Of a stretch of 64,000 nt of DNA, positions 14,301-29,300 are shown piece by piece. A program made the translations under genes and the position numbers. Below the pieces are notes generated by a model. The model did not search any database. It was not told the DNA's origin and worked only from the letters and a program-made list of their open reading frames with translations. This stretch comes from Hyalella azteca. Taxonomy: Eukaryota; Arthropoda; Malacostraca; Amphipoda; Hyalellidae. Numbering within the stretch: position 1 is the first letter of the stretch; each line of letters starts with the position of its first letter. The stretch is taken from assembly GCF_000764305.2 (NCBI RefSeq), contig NW_025944985.1:324341-388340 (forward strand), written 5' to 3'.

Positions 14301-17300
14301 AACTGCAAGTTCTAGAAACTTGTCCAGGTTCTACTTCAGAGATGAGCTGTTTCAGATGGAAGCGCGGATGGCGTAGCACCAATAGATATTAACTCATAAG
14401 TATCCTGCAGCCGAGATCGAAAAACATGTGTGGTGGTCCACGCTTTTAGTAGCTTCCCAAGATTCACAGATCTGATCAGTGATGCATGGAATGGTAAAGG
14501 GCAGTGTGTTTGTCGGCGCGTACGGCGGCATCTGTTGAAGCCTTCCATTATCATTTTGATATCTGTAGAGTTCTTGCGAAGGCTTCCAGACGCCGCAAAA
14601 CAAAGGTGGTGACAGCTTATCTGCTTCGAGGACGCTGCAATCTGGGCAAGTTCTCGGCGCCTTCTTTTGGAAGCTCCGCTGCTTCATCAGCGAATGTAAA
14701 TGAGCGGCGCCTTCAGACTCGTGCTACTTCACCAGCTGTAGCTCAATGGTCGCCTCAATCACCCAATCTGCAGCCAGCCCTGTGCTTATTCGAATGAGCC
14801 AACGTACTTCTTCCATTACGAAGCAAATACTTTTTCACATATTAACCTAATAGTACTCAATGTTAGCCTGATATTTCTTCACAAATTAGCCTAACAGTTC
14901 TCCATGTGAGCCTGATACTTCTTCACAAATTAGCCTAACAGTTCTCCATGTGAGCCTGATACTTCTTCACATATTAACTTAATACTCATCCATGTGAGCC
15001 CAACTTCTCCCTATCATTAATTTGTTCTTCTGCATGAACCGACCCATATATTTCATCCAAATGAACCCAATATTCATGAACATCAACCTTCACGTGAAAC
15101 CCATGCAGGCCTTTCTATAATGCTGACCCTTCTGCAAAATACTTATCCTAATTCCTTTACTTATCACGGGTGACTAAAGATTCTTTAACAACGTTCTCTT
15201 CATCGCTTATTTTCCATGCCATTTCGCGCTAGGAAGTGTTTGCGTATTTACGATTGTATATTCTTTACTTATGTATCTCTTCGAAAAATAAGTGGAATAA
15301 ATGCGAGACGTAAATGTTAATATAGCCTTTGATTTTATGCATGTGAATACTTCACAGAGACTATTTTTAATTTTATTTTAATCGTAATCGCTTTATACTA
15401 AAGAGGTATTCACTGAGACGCGTACTACATGAAGAAAAGTATTACAATCAAGAGAATAAATTCACTTTATCACGAAAAATATGAGATTAATAACAAAATG
15501 ATTAACACGGGAAAGAAATCATTTTATTCCTTCCGACATTGTTTTCTTTCTTCGGCCATGGAAAATCGAAGTAATTCCGTGTATGGCCACCGTAAGCAAA
15601 TAATATTTTTATACCTCTGACCTGTTATGAATTTATCAACCCCCTGCTGCTCCATGTTGTACAAAACACTTGCGCTCTGCTGCATGCGACATTAACATCC
15701 AAAGTCACCGAGAATTATTAAGACACGTTTAATTAAACGCTCAATGAGAGCAAATACTTTGGATCTTTTGCGTACGCTACAGAATTGGTGTCGCAGTTGA
15801 TTGGATTCTGAATAAAACATGCAGTCCTCATCGATCTTCGGGAAGAAGTTGAACTTTAGCGCGGTTTTTCGAGTTCAAGTTAATGACGGCAGTGGATGAA
15901 TAAAGACACATGAATAAAGATACTCGTCTGTCTACCAAAACGATTCAGAAATTTAGTGATATTTTATTCCTCCTAAATTTATGTCATGTTGAAGCTGAAA
16001 CTTGCTTACGAAACGGTTTTGAAACGAGACTCTTATTTCCTTTTGGACCTTAACCCACCAGAGAAATGTTGTCTATTTTCAATAAATAATTTAACTCAAA
16101 AATTTGATTTTTTCAAACAGTCTGCGGATGATGATAATTTTTGAAGCAGAGTAGCGTGTATAGGCAATACATTGTGCAAAAGCAGACTAGAGTGTATTAT
16201 TATTGTAGCGGGTTAAATCAGTGTAGTGTGCTGAGTTAAATTTCTGCGCGAATGTGGTAAAGTTCAGGTATGTGAAGGTAGTGGTGTTGGAGAAGTGGAG
16301 GGGTAGTGCAAAGACAGTATAAGGGCAGGAAAAGGGCAGTGTAGGGGCAGTACAGGGGTAGTGAAGGGGCAGTATATAGGTAGTGTAGGGGCGGCAAAGT
16401 TAGTGAAAAGACAGTGTAGGAGCTGTGCAGAGGCAATGTAAAGGCAGTGTGGGGGGGCAGTGCAAAGGCAATATAGGGGTAGTGCAGAGGCGCTATAGGG
16501 GCAGTGCAGAGACAGTGTAGAGCAGTATGTAGGACCAGGCAGTGCAGAGGGGATGCATGGGCAGTGTAGTGGCAGTGTAAAGGTAGTGCAGGAGCAGTGC
16601 AGTGGCACTGTAGGGGCCCTTCGACATCCTAACTCTGGGGGTTAATTAAGTCTCGCTCTTCAAAGGATCAGAGGCGCAGCTTTGTGGCGAGTGGCTGTGT
16701 TGACACAGCGAACGCCACAAGGACGTTGTGTGGCGTTGGCCACAAGCACCTTTTGTGGCGTGAGTCTGTGATGTGGCGTAGATGCCACAAGGGAATTGTT
16801 TTTCTACAAACTTGTACGCAAATTAGAGCAAAATTAGCGCTGGTCGAACGTAGGCCATGCGCCTAAAAAAATAAAAAAAAGTTCTTGTCTCATTGGATTG
16901 AAATTTTTGTAATACGGTTAAAGCCGTGATCGCGCATTCCATCAAAAATTCTAAAATTTCATCGTTGTTTGGAGGAGAAAATCATTATAAGAAGGATCAA
17001 GCACACGAGGCATTATACACTGATGCAGTATCGCATATTCCTGACTGTATATATACGCTTTTCATCGACTACACCGAAGAAATGTCTTTTCCTATTCGAG
17101 AAGGCAACAGTGCATATTGGAAATAAAAGTTAACTATTTTATCATTACATTTCAAGTTTTCTGAAGAATTTATAGTGATTGTTACGCAATGGAAGAACAA
17201 CATCGATTGCCATCACAATCTCTTTGCACCACCAATGAAAGTTGCTGCAACATTTTTGGACTTACAAAATCTCAAAAATTTTCGGACACGAATTCAAATT

Positions 17301-20300
17301 TTCACCTTCTTTCAATTATGGTTACCATCATTATATAGGCTTGTCCGGCTACTGCAGTTTTTGTTAATAATAGTTAGCTTGCTGGGCTTTGATGTTACAC
17401 AAAATAAGAGTCCAGAGTTGGTTGGAGAGAAAGCACCACATCAGAAAGCCTTCACTTGACATCAATGTCAGCGGCTGTGTAATATTAATAAGCTCATTGG
17501 AGCCCCACTGAATAATTGCTGCTCAAGCCGACGTACGACAAAAACGCTCGAGATTGGCGGTAAAATTAAACCCGCCGTCAGTGGTTGTGATCAAAATAAG
17601 ATTTGGTAATCATTTTCTAAAGTTAGACTAAAAACTTCTAATTTTATTCAATAACTTACCGCACACCGCTAATCCCAAAACACTTGTGTATTAATTAGCA
17701 TTAACATCGGGGTACGCGTGTGATTTTTTTTCTATTTTATTCAAATTATTACAAATAAATTTACGAGCTATTTGGTACATTAAAATTGCTTATGGCAATT
17801 ATCCTGTTCATACGATTATTTAAGTAAAAATTTTGCTTATAATTTCGTCACGATATAGTTCACGATGCCACACCCTAAATCCATACATATTTATATCCCC
17901 CGCAGTCCAGTTGAGGCAAGAATTCCCCCGCGTTGCTCAGCATCGACCAATTCCACTATTTCCTCATCGCACCAAAATCCGAAGCTCGGCTCACGCCGTA
18001 ACATTAAAGACTCTAACCTAGCGCCTGGATCCACTCGAGGATTCTCACAAAAGCATCGGATCCTTTGACAGAGCAACTCCCAACGCCCTTCTTTCTCGCG
18101 GCTCTGCAGAGCGATCCCAATCTGAGGCGTCCCTAGGGAAGAGTTCATCAAGTAGCCGATATTCCACAAGCCCTCGGCAGTTCATCGGGAAGTTTTTGCG
18201 CTGAACATAGAAAAAAAATCCAGTAAAGAAAGATTGGTTGCATTTTGAGAGGATGGAGTAGGCTTAGGTGAGCTAGTGATACTAGAGATTCGGCGAATTA
18301 GGTAAAAGTTCTTATCAAATCATAGGAAGAATGATGAATGCTTAGAGATTTAGCAATTTTTGTTGCCTCAAAGCAAGTAATAACCTCATTTTGAACATAT
18401 TTACGCATGATATCATGATAAATACTTTTTATTCAATATTTCAGTTTTTTAAATATATTCTTGATTCATGTATGGTGATCAATAGTCCGGCAGAAACGTA
18501 AACTGTAGCTGTCCGTTCGGTCAAACTTTTTTTAATCTGTGCAACCCTGAGGGACCAGCTTGCGACGATGAGCTTGGGTGTCCTGCAATTTCCGTAACGC
18601 GCGTTCGTCGGAAATATTTACCTTCAGATCATCTGCATGTCTCTATAGACTCTCAATAATTCAGGAGGCACACTTAGTGTTCTCATGTGGAAGAACTGCG
18701 CTTGTCGCACACTAGCGCGAGACGAGTAATTTGATGCTTTTTGAGTCTGAAGGATTTGATTCTCATCACATTACAATTTAGAAAAAATCCAAATGAATCG
18801 TCTGGTATAAACTATCCTGATAAAATGGGTGTCATGAAGTGAAAAATCTTTTGAATAAGACATTTTTCTCTTAAATGAACTGGAAGTATAAAAGTGAAGA
18901 ATATTCTGCAAAAGACAGTAGCCTAACTGAACGGGACGTTTGAAAATGAGGAATCTTTGAAGAAATGAAGCGTTATTCGAACTGATCTGTCTACTTTAAA
19001 TTGAACAATCTTTTGAAGCAGGCAGGGTTCTTTGGAGCACTCCCGGGACGAAGACGACCTAAGAACTGATCATGTTAACTGCTTTCTTGCAAGAATTCTT
19101 CGGCCGTTCGGTGTTTTGAGGACCAACATCTTAAAGTCCATCTGGCTTGTCATTTGTAGTTTTGTTGATGCCGTCGTCGGCACATACTAGAGCCTCAGGA
19201 AAAGCGTTTGGAGGTCTAAGCTGCTTTTGAGAGGCACTCTTTCGAGACCGGACACCCAATTGATCGCGAATAGGTGGCCATTTCCGACCACCGAGCTGCG
19301 CCTTCGCAAGTTCGTCTTGCCTTATTGAAAATAAGGTTCGTATCACTAACGATCAAATATTAAGCATTTAAGATACCACTAATGAACTAACTATTATTTT
19401 CAACGTAATATAGCCTCATTCAATAAGCGAAATTTACTTATTTCATTGCTTTAAAAATCATATATAAATTAAAGGTTGTTAGACATCATAAATTTTTCGT
19501 TTCTAATGATATTTTCTAGCTTTTCAAAATATATTGCGCCATCACCAGTCACATATGGGAGCAAAATTAATAGGTTTTATAGTTCTAATTACTTCACGAG
19601 ACTTAAAAACATGACCACACACCAATAATAATTTCATCTGAATGCTGTTTTCCACAATATAAACGAAGTAATTAAATCTTAATATAATCCGCTAGTACCG
19701 TCACTCACACCACAACCTGAATATAACATCAATTTAATGAAGTTTTAGATATTCCATGTATTCTATACCGCCCCTACGACGCCCGAATAAGAATTCCGAA
19801 ACGACAGCTTACAAATGACTCTTGAATGCCACCCGTCACACTGACACGGCAGCGTCCATCAGACTCAAGGAAGCTGTGATACGCGTCCGTCCTTCTGTGT
19901 TTGTTAACTAAAATAAATTAATAAATAATATACTTGAAAGTTCGCAAGCTCCTATAGTCACACGATGCTATTTTTATCTCGTTATCTTTCGTTCTTTTGT
20001 GCCTCAATACATAGGCCAGGCTTCTTGCAAAGCTTTGTTGCAGAGATATTTAATTTTAATGTTTTTTAATATTTTATTTATTAAATTTTTTAATATTTTA
20101 TTTAATTTTAATATTTTTTATTAAAAGCTTCACATAAGTTACTTAAATTTTTATTCATTAGATTGGATTATTCGTGGAATCGCTTCATTTTAAGAACAAT
20201 TCCGCAATAGAAATTTAAATGTTAGGAGCATAAAATAAGTTTTAGCGTCATGGACGAACCTTAATTTCCCTCAACTGTTAATTTAACATGTTTACCAAAT

Positions 20301-23300
20301 ATGTATTGTCTGTCCAAGAAAATTGATCCACAAATCCAATTTCCAGTTTTCAATAAAAAAAACTCTCGAAGCCTCTGTCAATGATAGCTGGTCAATCAAT
20401 CTAACATGAAAGTTTAGTGTAAATAATTTTAAGTCGGTTGTGCGAAAATAAAAAACGTTTCAATTCCTAGCGAGCATGCTTTTTGTTTTGTATAAAACTA
20501 CGCGTTTTCTATAATAAAATTTTTTTCTGCTGTCACAACGCACGAGGGTTGCATTAGCAAATACGACTTTCTCTCCTACAAAAATGTATCTCGTCGTGCG
20601 TGCGCCTCTTCAAATTTAGAAACACTCGAAAATCTTGCACACATCACACGCTAAATAGGAGCCCAGCTTTGCTTTAATTTTTCAGTTCTCAATAAATTCT
20701 CCACCTGGAATATGAGAGAAATTTTCTTCCTGTGTTCCAACTTGTCTTAAAGTTGAAGGGTTGACAAAGTTCCGGACAGATCAGCAGACGTGGCTGGAGG
20801 CCAACATTCATATAAGGTAATTATTAGGGATGTCAGGATATATAGGGCATTTATATAATTAACGGATAATTAAGTTGAGCTAACCTATGCAACCTTTAAT
20901 AACGTAGTAATATCAATACAGATGAAGAAATCTAATAACACAACTCTCAAACCCATAATTACAAAAACACAAAAATGATTAATATCTATTAATTAGCTTC
21001 GATTTATACATATTCATCAAACGAACGTCGTCCGAAGAGAATCATGTTCACGCTAATTCTGTTCTTTTAGTCGACATGTGTTACTATATTGAATATATGT
21101 ATGTATTTTGACAATCATAAATAAGCAATCCTATAATTCATTGAAATTGAATACACACGCAGTTTGCTATGCTTTATCAATATGTGAATAGAAATTGAAT
21201 GCTTTCCAGTTGTTTGAATCGTTGAATCTTTCATCGATGTACTAAATCCTAAGGCAGATAAAACTGCAGTCTACCTCCAGCAATTAGACATGAAATGACC
21301 TGAGCAACTCGAGCAAAAATCTTGGATTTTTCTTAGAAATTTCGCTGAAGTCAGCGGTCGGAAAGTAGGTTTCTGAGAAGCTTGGAATATTTTGAAGGAT
21401 TTGTGGCGAGGACTTAGCAGTCAACTGGAAAACTGCTCGACTCTGGAAAATTACAAAGAGCGGAGTACTGATCGAGCGGACGTCTTGAACAGAAGACTTT
21501 AGCCCTGCACACAGGCCCATGGGAACACTGAACAGATAACTTACCTATAGTAAACTGAAGCACGGGAGTCCAGTAGAAATGACGCACCTCGTACACTGAC
21601 GCTCGGAAGTCCAGTAGAAATGCACCTCGTACACTGACGCACCAGTAGAAATGACGCACCTCGTACACTGACGCTCGGAAGTCCAGTAGAAATGACGCAC
21701 CTCGTACACTGACGCTCGGATGTCCAGTAGGAATGACGCTCCTCGTACACTGACGCCCGGATGTCCAGTAGAAATGACGCACCTCGTACACTGCCATTTG
21801 GGTGTACAGAAGATATTAATAATCGATATGTACACTAACAATAGAATATGCTTGTAGAGAAAACTCTGGCCCGAACACTGACCACCATGATTTAGAACTC
21901 TCCTGACATTCATGAACCCGGAAGTCGTGGGCCAAACTCCAAGCGAAATCAACTTACATTTAAAACGCATTAATTGAGAATTCGAGGCTATATGAAAATA
22001 TATACACATGAAAAATTTGTGCTTAATAAGATGACCAAATACTTGTAATTTATTCCAAAAAATAAAGATAATTAACGTAGAAACGACCTAACTAGCATTC
22101 CAGGAAATACCCTTACTTGAGCCAATGTAAAACGGTCCCACTTGCATTCATGGGAAGAAGTCGTGCTTGGGAAGTCCCTCCCGAGCCAGCAAGCGTTGAA
22201 GGACATTACGGCAATGCAAATGACGCGGTACTGCCTCGTGTCGATCGATCTCACCTCAAAGAAATGATCGCGTCAGCTCACTTCAGAGGTTAGGTGTCAG
22301 CTACAAATCTTTTTATCACTCCACTGTCAGAATCATAGCGATGCCAATTTTTTATGGCTTATCACTTTACGCTGAGTGCCCTGAATCTGAATTATTCAAA
22401 TCAAGATTTTGATGGTTCTGGGAAATTTTTGTGTAATTTTTCGGTTTGAATGAAGCCTGTCTTAGTTTCCATTTTTATTGAATTTTCATTTATAACACGT
22501 TTCTTTGTCATTTTGAAGGAGATATTTTGATTAGTCAGATTAATACGTATAAAAAATTGATTGAGGTACGATACTTATTTTGACCTCATTCACTAAAAAT
22601 GTTTGTTAGCACTAGCAACTTAGAAGTCACGGAAAATTTTGGAATTGGATTGAATTTCTCAATTTATATTACCATATATTAGGTGTTATAGTATACTATT
22701 AATTTTTATGTTCACCAAATAACCACATAACTGAAGCACGCGAAGCTACAAATTGAAGCTACCAGTACGTGTTGAATCACAATTACAAATTTTTTCCGAA
22801 GCTGGCATTGATCTTGCATGAGGAAGGTCAGCAGCTTCACCAAAATTTATAAGCATCCATAAATTATATGCAAGTAAGTAATGGTTGCACATTAGCAGCT
22901 CTGGTAATTGCCCTCACTGTAGTTAATCATGTTAATGGCACCAGCCTGGGCGTCATGTTTCGATTTTGTCAGTCCATCGCAATCCTGTGACATATAAATT
23001 GTGTTTATATTTTTCTTAATAAATTCAGGAAAAATGATCTCTTAGGCAAACTTTAGGTTCAAGTGACGCTTAGTTTATATATATATATAGTTTTTTTAAT
23101 AGTCTAACATGTGCATCGTCCTCCATATTAGAGTGCATCAGCAATTTGGAGTCAACTATATACATTCTCAATTTCAAAGGAATTTTTTTTCAAATCTCGT
23201 GTATTTTTGAAATCGTTTTCGGCCGCTGATTAACAATTTAATGGAAAAAGCGCGTTACAAGCAACAGTACATCATTATACAGTTTCGTTCAGCATAATTA

Positions 23301-26300
23301 CAACATTTTTACAGTGCTGCAGTTGCTTGGGTGAAACGCAATACTAGCAGTTATTTGTAATGCAACCCGAGAAGTCATATGTAGTGCAATACCAACAGTT
23401 ATTTGTAGTGCAACCCAAGCAGCTAGTTGTGAAGCAACCCTAGCAGTTAGTTGGGGAGCAAAACTAGAAGTTATGTACAGCACAACACTACCAGTTAGTT
23501 GTTGTGCAACACCAGCCTCTAGTTGTGTTGCAACACCAGCCTTTAGTTGTGGTGCAACACAGCAGTAGCAGCTTGGAAGTCCCCTGGAAGAAAATTATGC
23601 GCAACGCTGTAGCACTCACAACGCATCACCCACCCCTGCACGCAACGCTTGTTGCTGAGCCTCTGAAACAATGCAGATAAATGCCTTGCTGCTCCAGCGT
23701 GAAGCTTGATCCCTGGAGATGCTGTTTACCTGACGTGCTGGACTCATACCAGGAGTAATGTTAGCAAGTTCCTCTTACTTATCTTACGCTTCAAGTAGGC
23801 CAGACAGATAAGAGCTCCACTCGTTGTGGAGAAGAAGGCCGCTTTCCGCGTGAATAATTTCGCGACGTGGGAGCTCAAGTGCGCGCTGAACGCTTGCCTC
23901 CGGTCCGCAAAAGCGAGCATTGTTCCGACATCATTCCTGGTTTGTTGAGAAGTTTGTTGTTTGCATAAGTTGTGCATTTACAACTAATGGAAAGTCCGAA
24001 AATAACAAATTCTGGACATATCGACGATAATCAAGTTTAATTCGGTGGTGTTATCTAATTAATGCAAGAATTAAATCAATCAAATTTATTTGGTTAATTT
24101 AAGCTGACTGTATTTAGGCTGACCTTGCACTCTATCTAATGCCGCAAATTGTATGGAAACTGTTTAGCTTCATTGCATTGCTGAATATTCAAGAGAATGC
24201 ATCACTGAGTAAATAGCATGACTTCTCAAGACGCATTAGCTTTCCCTACTTGCAACGAATTACTGTTCCGTGACCTGGTGAGGAACACGATCATCCCTTA
24301 GATGCAGTAATGCAAATGACTTAAGAAGATACCGGTATGAGTAATCAATATGAATTACAACTTGAATTATATAAAAAGATATAGAAACTCGGGGATCTCA
24401 AGTTATGGTTCTTCCAGGTTAGACATGCATTTTTAAATTATATACTAATTATGGGAAAAGTCTAATATCCTCATTTTAGTTAATGATAAGAAAAAGTTGA
24501 AGATCCTTAGTCCGCAATAAAAAGCAGTTTAATTTCGTATCTATTTGGTTTTTCGAACAATACTTACATTTTTTCGATGAGACTACGGAATTGTTGGGCA
24601 AACTACAAAATAAAAAATTTCTTGAGACAAACAACTCGTCTTCAATAAAAGAACCCAACATTCGTAATATCAGATCCACTGAAGCTACAATTCGGAGCGA
24701 CGTTGATCAGAGATGAGCCTGTTAGGTTAATCTATGAATAAACAGCAAATGCACAATACAGCGAGCCACACTTGAACAATAGTAACTTGGACTGCAATGT
24801 GAGGATGAGTGCTGTGATGAGCCCATCCATTAGTGGATGCAGTATTATTCAGCGTAGCTGCATAATGACTGGAACGGCTGAGCAGTTTCGCTATCCTGCT
24901 GGGCATTACCTGGATACTCCTGCTCACTGCCTTGACTCTCAGACACTCAGCTCTACAATTCCCTAAGTTATTCCACTCTGCATAAATACCTGTATTTTGC
25001 GATCAAATATATCATCGTCTTGGAATTCTGATATGAGATATTACCTAACAACAAGGAAATACAAACGTTAACTTGTTTATTTTAATTTCAACCGAGTTTT
25101 TTATTTAATTAGTCATGGATCGAAGAATCCATGCTGAAACTATCATGAATATTGAATTTTTTAATTTTTTAGTTTCTTTGCATGCCTCATGTGCTAAAAA
25201 TCCCTGCTTCTCTGCTGGGCAATTATTGGTAAATGGACCAGGGCCGTCCGACAAAGCGGGCCACGGCCGTCTGACAAAGCGGACCATGGCCGTCCGACAA
25301 AGCGGACCACGGCCGTCCGACAAAACGGACCACGGCCGTCTAGCAAAACGGGCCACGGCCGTCCGACAAAACCACTCGGAAAGCGAGGCGTCACGAGCGA
25401 GCTTTGATTGACCTGTCGCGATCAGCATACAAAATTTACAATAAATACAAATATTACAGCGGAACGTGTTCGGGACGCTTTAAAGTTGCACTTGCCAGCT
25501 TACAGGCAGAATTTAAATCAAATCATTTATTTGGACTAGAATGTCGTCTAAAGCTCACGTGATTCTGAAATTTATCCATTCTATTGGTAGTTTTTTTAAA
25601 TGGCACCAAATCACTTTTAATCTCATAACTAAACAACATGTTAATCGCATAACATGACATAATACTCTAGGACACACAAATCTGTTGTAATAATTTGATC
25701 GTAATTAGCTAACTTAAAATTAGACGAGTGGTCTATGCGAGCGCGGCTAGACGTGGCCACCGTGAGGACATCTTGCAAAATTATTTCAATGATTCCAGCA
25801 GTAGTGCTGCGGTCCGCAACGCATTTCTCGCCAAAACCTTCTATACTCTTCTTTCACAGGATGCAGTAACAAAATTATATCTCTGTATTGAAACCATTTT
25901 GCACTGTTTGTGAATAAGGCCTTCATTAATCCAGTCATTGTCGGAACATTAGTCCGTCATCATCGATCCTTCATCATCGGAACATTGGTCAGTCAGCTGA
26001 TCCCGTTCAACCAACTATATATACTGATGTACGTTCGTTGAGTGACGAGTCAGAATCAGAGCTCAATCGCAAGACTCTGAAAGTCTTAATACGAATAATG
26101 CTTTGACCATTAGATTTTTATTCACCAAAATCTTGAACTTGGAATACGTGAAGTACAATTATTACTTCAACTTAATTATGGTCATGAATATACATTTATT
26201 ATTTGGACTCAACTCCCACGCATCACAAGTCATATTTATCAATAGAGCTCACCTCAGACGAGGTTAGAACAAGTAACGAGACTGGGAGAAGCAGACCGTT

Positions 26301-29300
26301 CTCTCCACGCCCTTGATATTACATTAATTTGCGACCCAGACAGTTGATCTGGGTTTTCAAGTGCGCTAGACGTGTTGCCACTGGGCACCGCGACTCGTAC
26401 CCGTAAAAACTTCTTCAGGTCAGTTATATTTTTGATATTTTCACATTCCATATCTGATTTTTGAAGACCCTTTGTTTTCTTGAAATACAAAAACAATCGG
26501 CGTAGAATATTTCTGAGAGAATCAGAGAGAATCACAAATTCTGTTAGGTTGTTGCATAGCCATGGTTGATCAACACAAATGACTTATACTGGCTTTTGCA
26601 TTGCACCACGTATTCAATACTTACTGACGAATGTGCCACTGACGCTAGACTTTTTACTGACAGACTCATTTACTCTATATTACAACGGACTTGAATCTTC
26701 TATTATATCGCAATATTCTATTAAGCGCCTACAGCTCGCGCTGACTGACAATTGTCAATCCTGCTATATAAATCCTGCTATATAATATCTGATATATTTA
26801 TTTCTATTAGTAATGTTGACTCACAACATCTATTGTGTTACAAAACCACGATAATTACTGTTTGACAATAATGCTAATAGCTAGTAACTTTAATAATAAG
26901 TAATTGTTTATATAGAGTACAGGACTCATAATCAGTCAATTAATATAACTCACCTAACTTGAACTTCGCTGCGCTGAACAATACTATAACAGACTGTGAG
27001 ACTGACAATAGTGCTTCTGACGTATTCTTAGGACCTTTAACCTCCTACAACCGAGCTGAAACTCCCGTATCACAGTTACCGTTTATGTTCAGGAAAAAAT
27101 TCGTATTTTGCTATTCCCACTTCAACAAAAAGCGTATTTTATCGCCTCCAGAGGAACAGCCTGTCTTCCTGGAGTCCGTGAAGAACGTCACGGTGACGCT
27201 GGGACGAGACGCCTCCCTCACTTGCATCGTCGACAACCTGGGCGCTCACAAGGTTAGCTCATATATCATAATACTACAATGTAAAACCTAATTTAATATA
27301 TAAAATTTTAGAAATTTTACAATACAATTTTGTCATACACTAAATTTCTCATTTATTCAGCACTACTAATAAATATTGACGACATTTTCGACGTAAGTAA
27401 AATTGTTCTCATCTTTTCTTACTATTATAGTTAAAATTAATGACCGTCAAATTCTACCAACATTTGCCGATAGTAAAATTGGTTTCAAATCCTAAAATAA
27501 TATTAAAATTGATGTAATTCATTATTAACTTGTTGAAAATCATTACTTTCTTCAGCTGTAAAAGCACGATTAGTTATTCATGGACAAACGGGAAACATTT
27601 TCTATCAAATAATGGTGAAAAATACTCAAAAAGTTGTGTAACTATAAAAATGAGAATACTTGAAATATTGTATGCTGCATGCCTAATAGTAAAAAATCAA
27701 TGTCACATATGGTCAACGCTGAATTAAAGAAAATAAATAAATATTTGGCAAACCCGAGTTCACCGATTTAATTGATTACTTTGAGTTTAATTAAAATCCT
27801 TCTGAGAAAAGCCCATCGTGACTCGTAGACGCAGTAATGTTCGAAAGAAGATATTTCAATCCAAATCCAAGTAAACGTTTCAAAAGTTTAACATTTCCGA
27901 TTTTGTTTACGTAAATATTAGGCTAACCCTAATTAATTTTCTAAACATGACATTTGGCATCCTTAACGATGTTGAGCCGCATTTTAAAATAATTTAATAC
28001 TCCAAGCATAAAATTTGTTTTTTTTTATTTCTAATGGCCCAAGAAGTCTAAATTAAATCTTAGGAAGTTAGTTTACAGTATACATTTCAACGTGCTTCTT
28101 CGGTTCAATTTGCACTTTCGCCCGCTGCAATGGAATTAAAAAAGAAGAGCGGAGTCGGGACGAAGAAGCATACATATTCATATTCGGGATGCAAGGTGAC
28201 TGAGATGCGAGGACATTAATGCAGTCGAGTCTTGTGTTCATTTCGATTCAGTGGAATGCATCTTAGCTTCGAAGCACCCAAATGCATTCAGAAGTGGAGT
28301 GCTCGAATGATAGATCAGAATGCACAGCAATAATTTTTGATCCTAGGCTGATAAAGCCAAGAAAGTATCATTATCGAAAAAATTAATCAAAACAGTTTAA
28401 ATATTAAAGAAATGGATGGAACGAGAACTTAATAAAAATAATATACAAACATTGATCGGACTGAACGATAACAAAAGTTGCAAAAGCAAAACTAGATTAT
28501 TATAAAGCTATAAGAGAACATAAATTTAATATTCAGGTTGATGAAAGCAAAAAGGATAAAATCCAAACATACAGGGTGGAGCAGAACCGATTGAGCAGTT
28601 TTGAGGCAAAATAGTAATGAAGGCACATAAAGACGAAAATTTATTTTCCTCGAGGTTAGCATAACATACCATTTAGAATACTTATGTTTTGAATATAATA
28701 TCTGGAAGATGGTGGCCGTTAGCTGCAACAAACTATTGGAGTCGTTCTCGGCAGTTTCCTACAGCACGTTCACACATATGGCGAGGTATGCCCATAACCT
28801 CTGCAATAATCCGTCCCCTTAGCTGTGGTAGGGTGTGAGGGCGACTTCTGAACGCCCTTTCTTTTAGATGTCCCCAAAGAAAGAAATTGCAAATGCTCAA
28901 ATCAGGTGCCCTCGCAGGCCACTGTAAATCACCCCTCAGAGACACCGAGAACGACTCCAACAGCGTGTTGCAGCTAATGGCCACCATCTTCCAGATATTA
29001 TTTTCAAAACATAAGTATTCTAAATGGTATGTTATGCCAACCTCAAAGAAAATAAACTTTCTTCTTTGTGTACCCCATTACTCTTTTATTTCGCCTCAAA
29101 ACTGGTCAATATCAGTTCTGCCCCACCCTGTATATCGCACAGATGCATGTTTATCGCTGAGAAAATATGAGTCGAAAGTAAATTAAATCTAGCCAGACAA
29201 AGAAATTGATAAATAGTTCATTATCTGAGTTGTAAAGTATATTAAATATTGTGAAAAATAGATCAGTAACCTATAAATACCAGCAGTTTGTGATCCGTGT

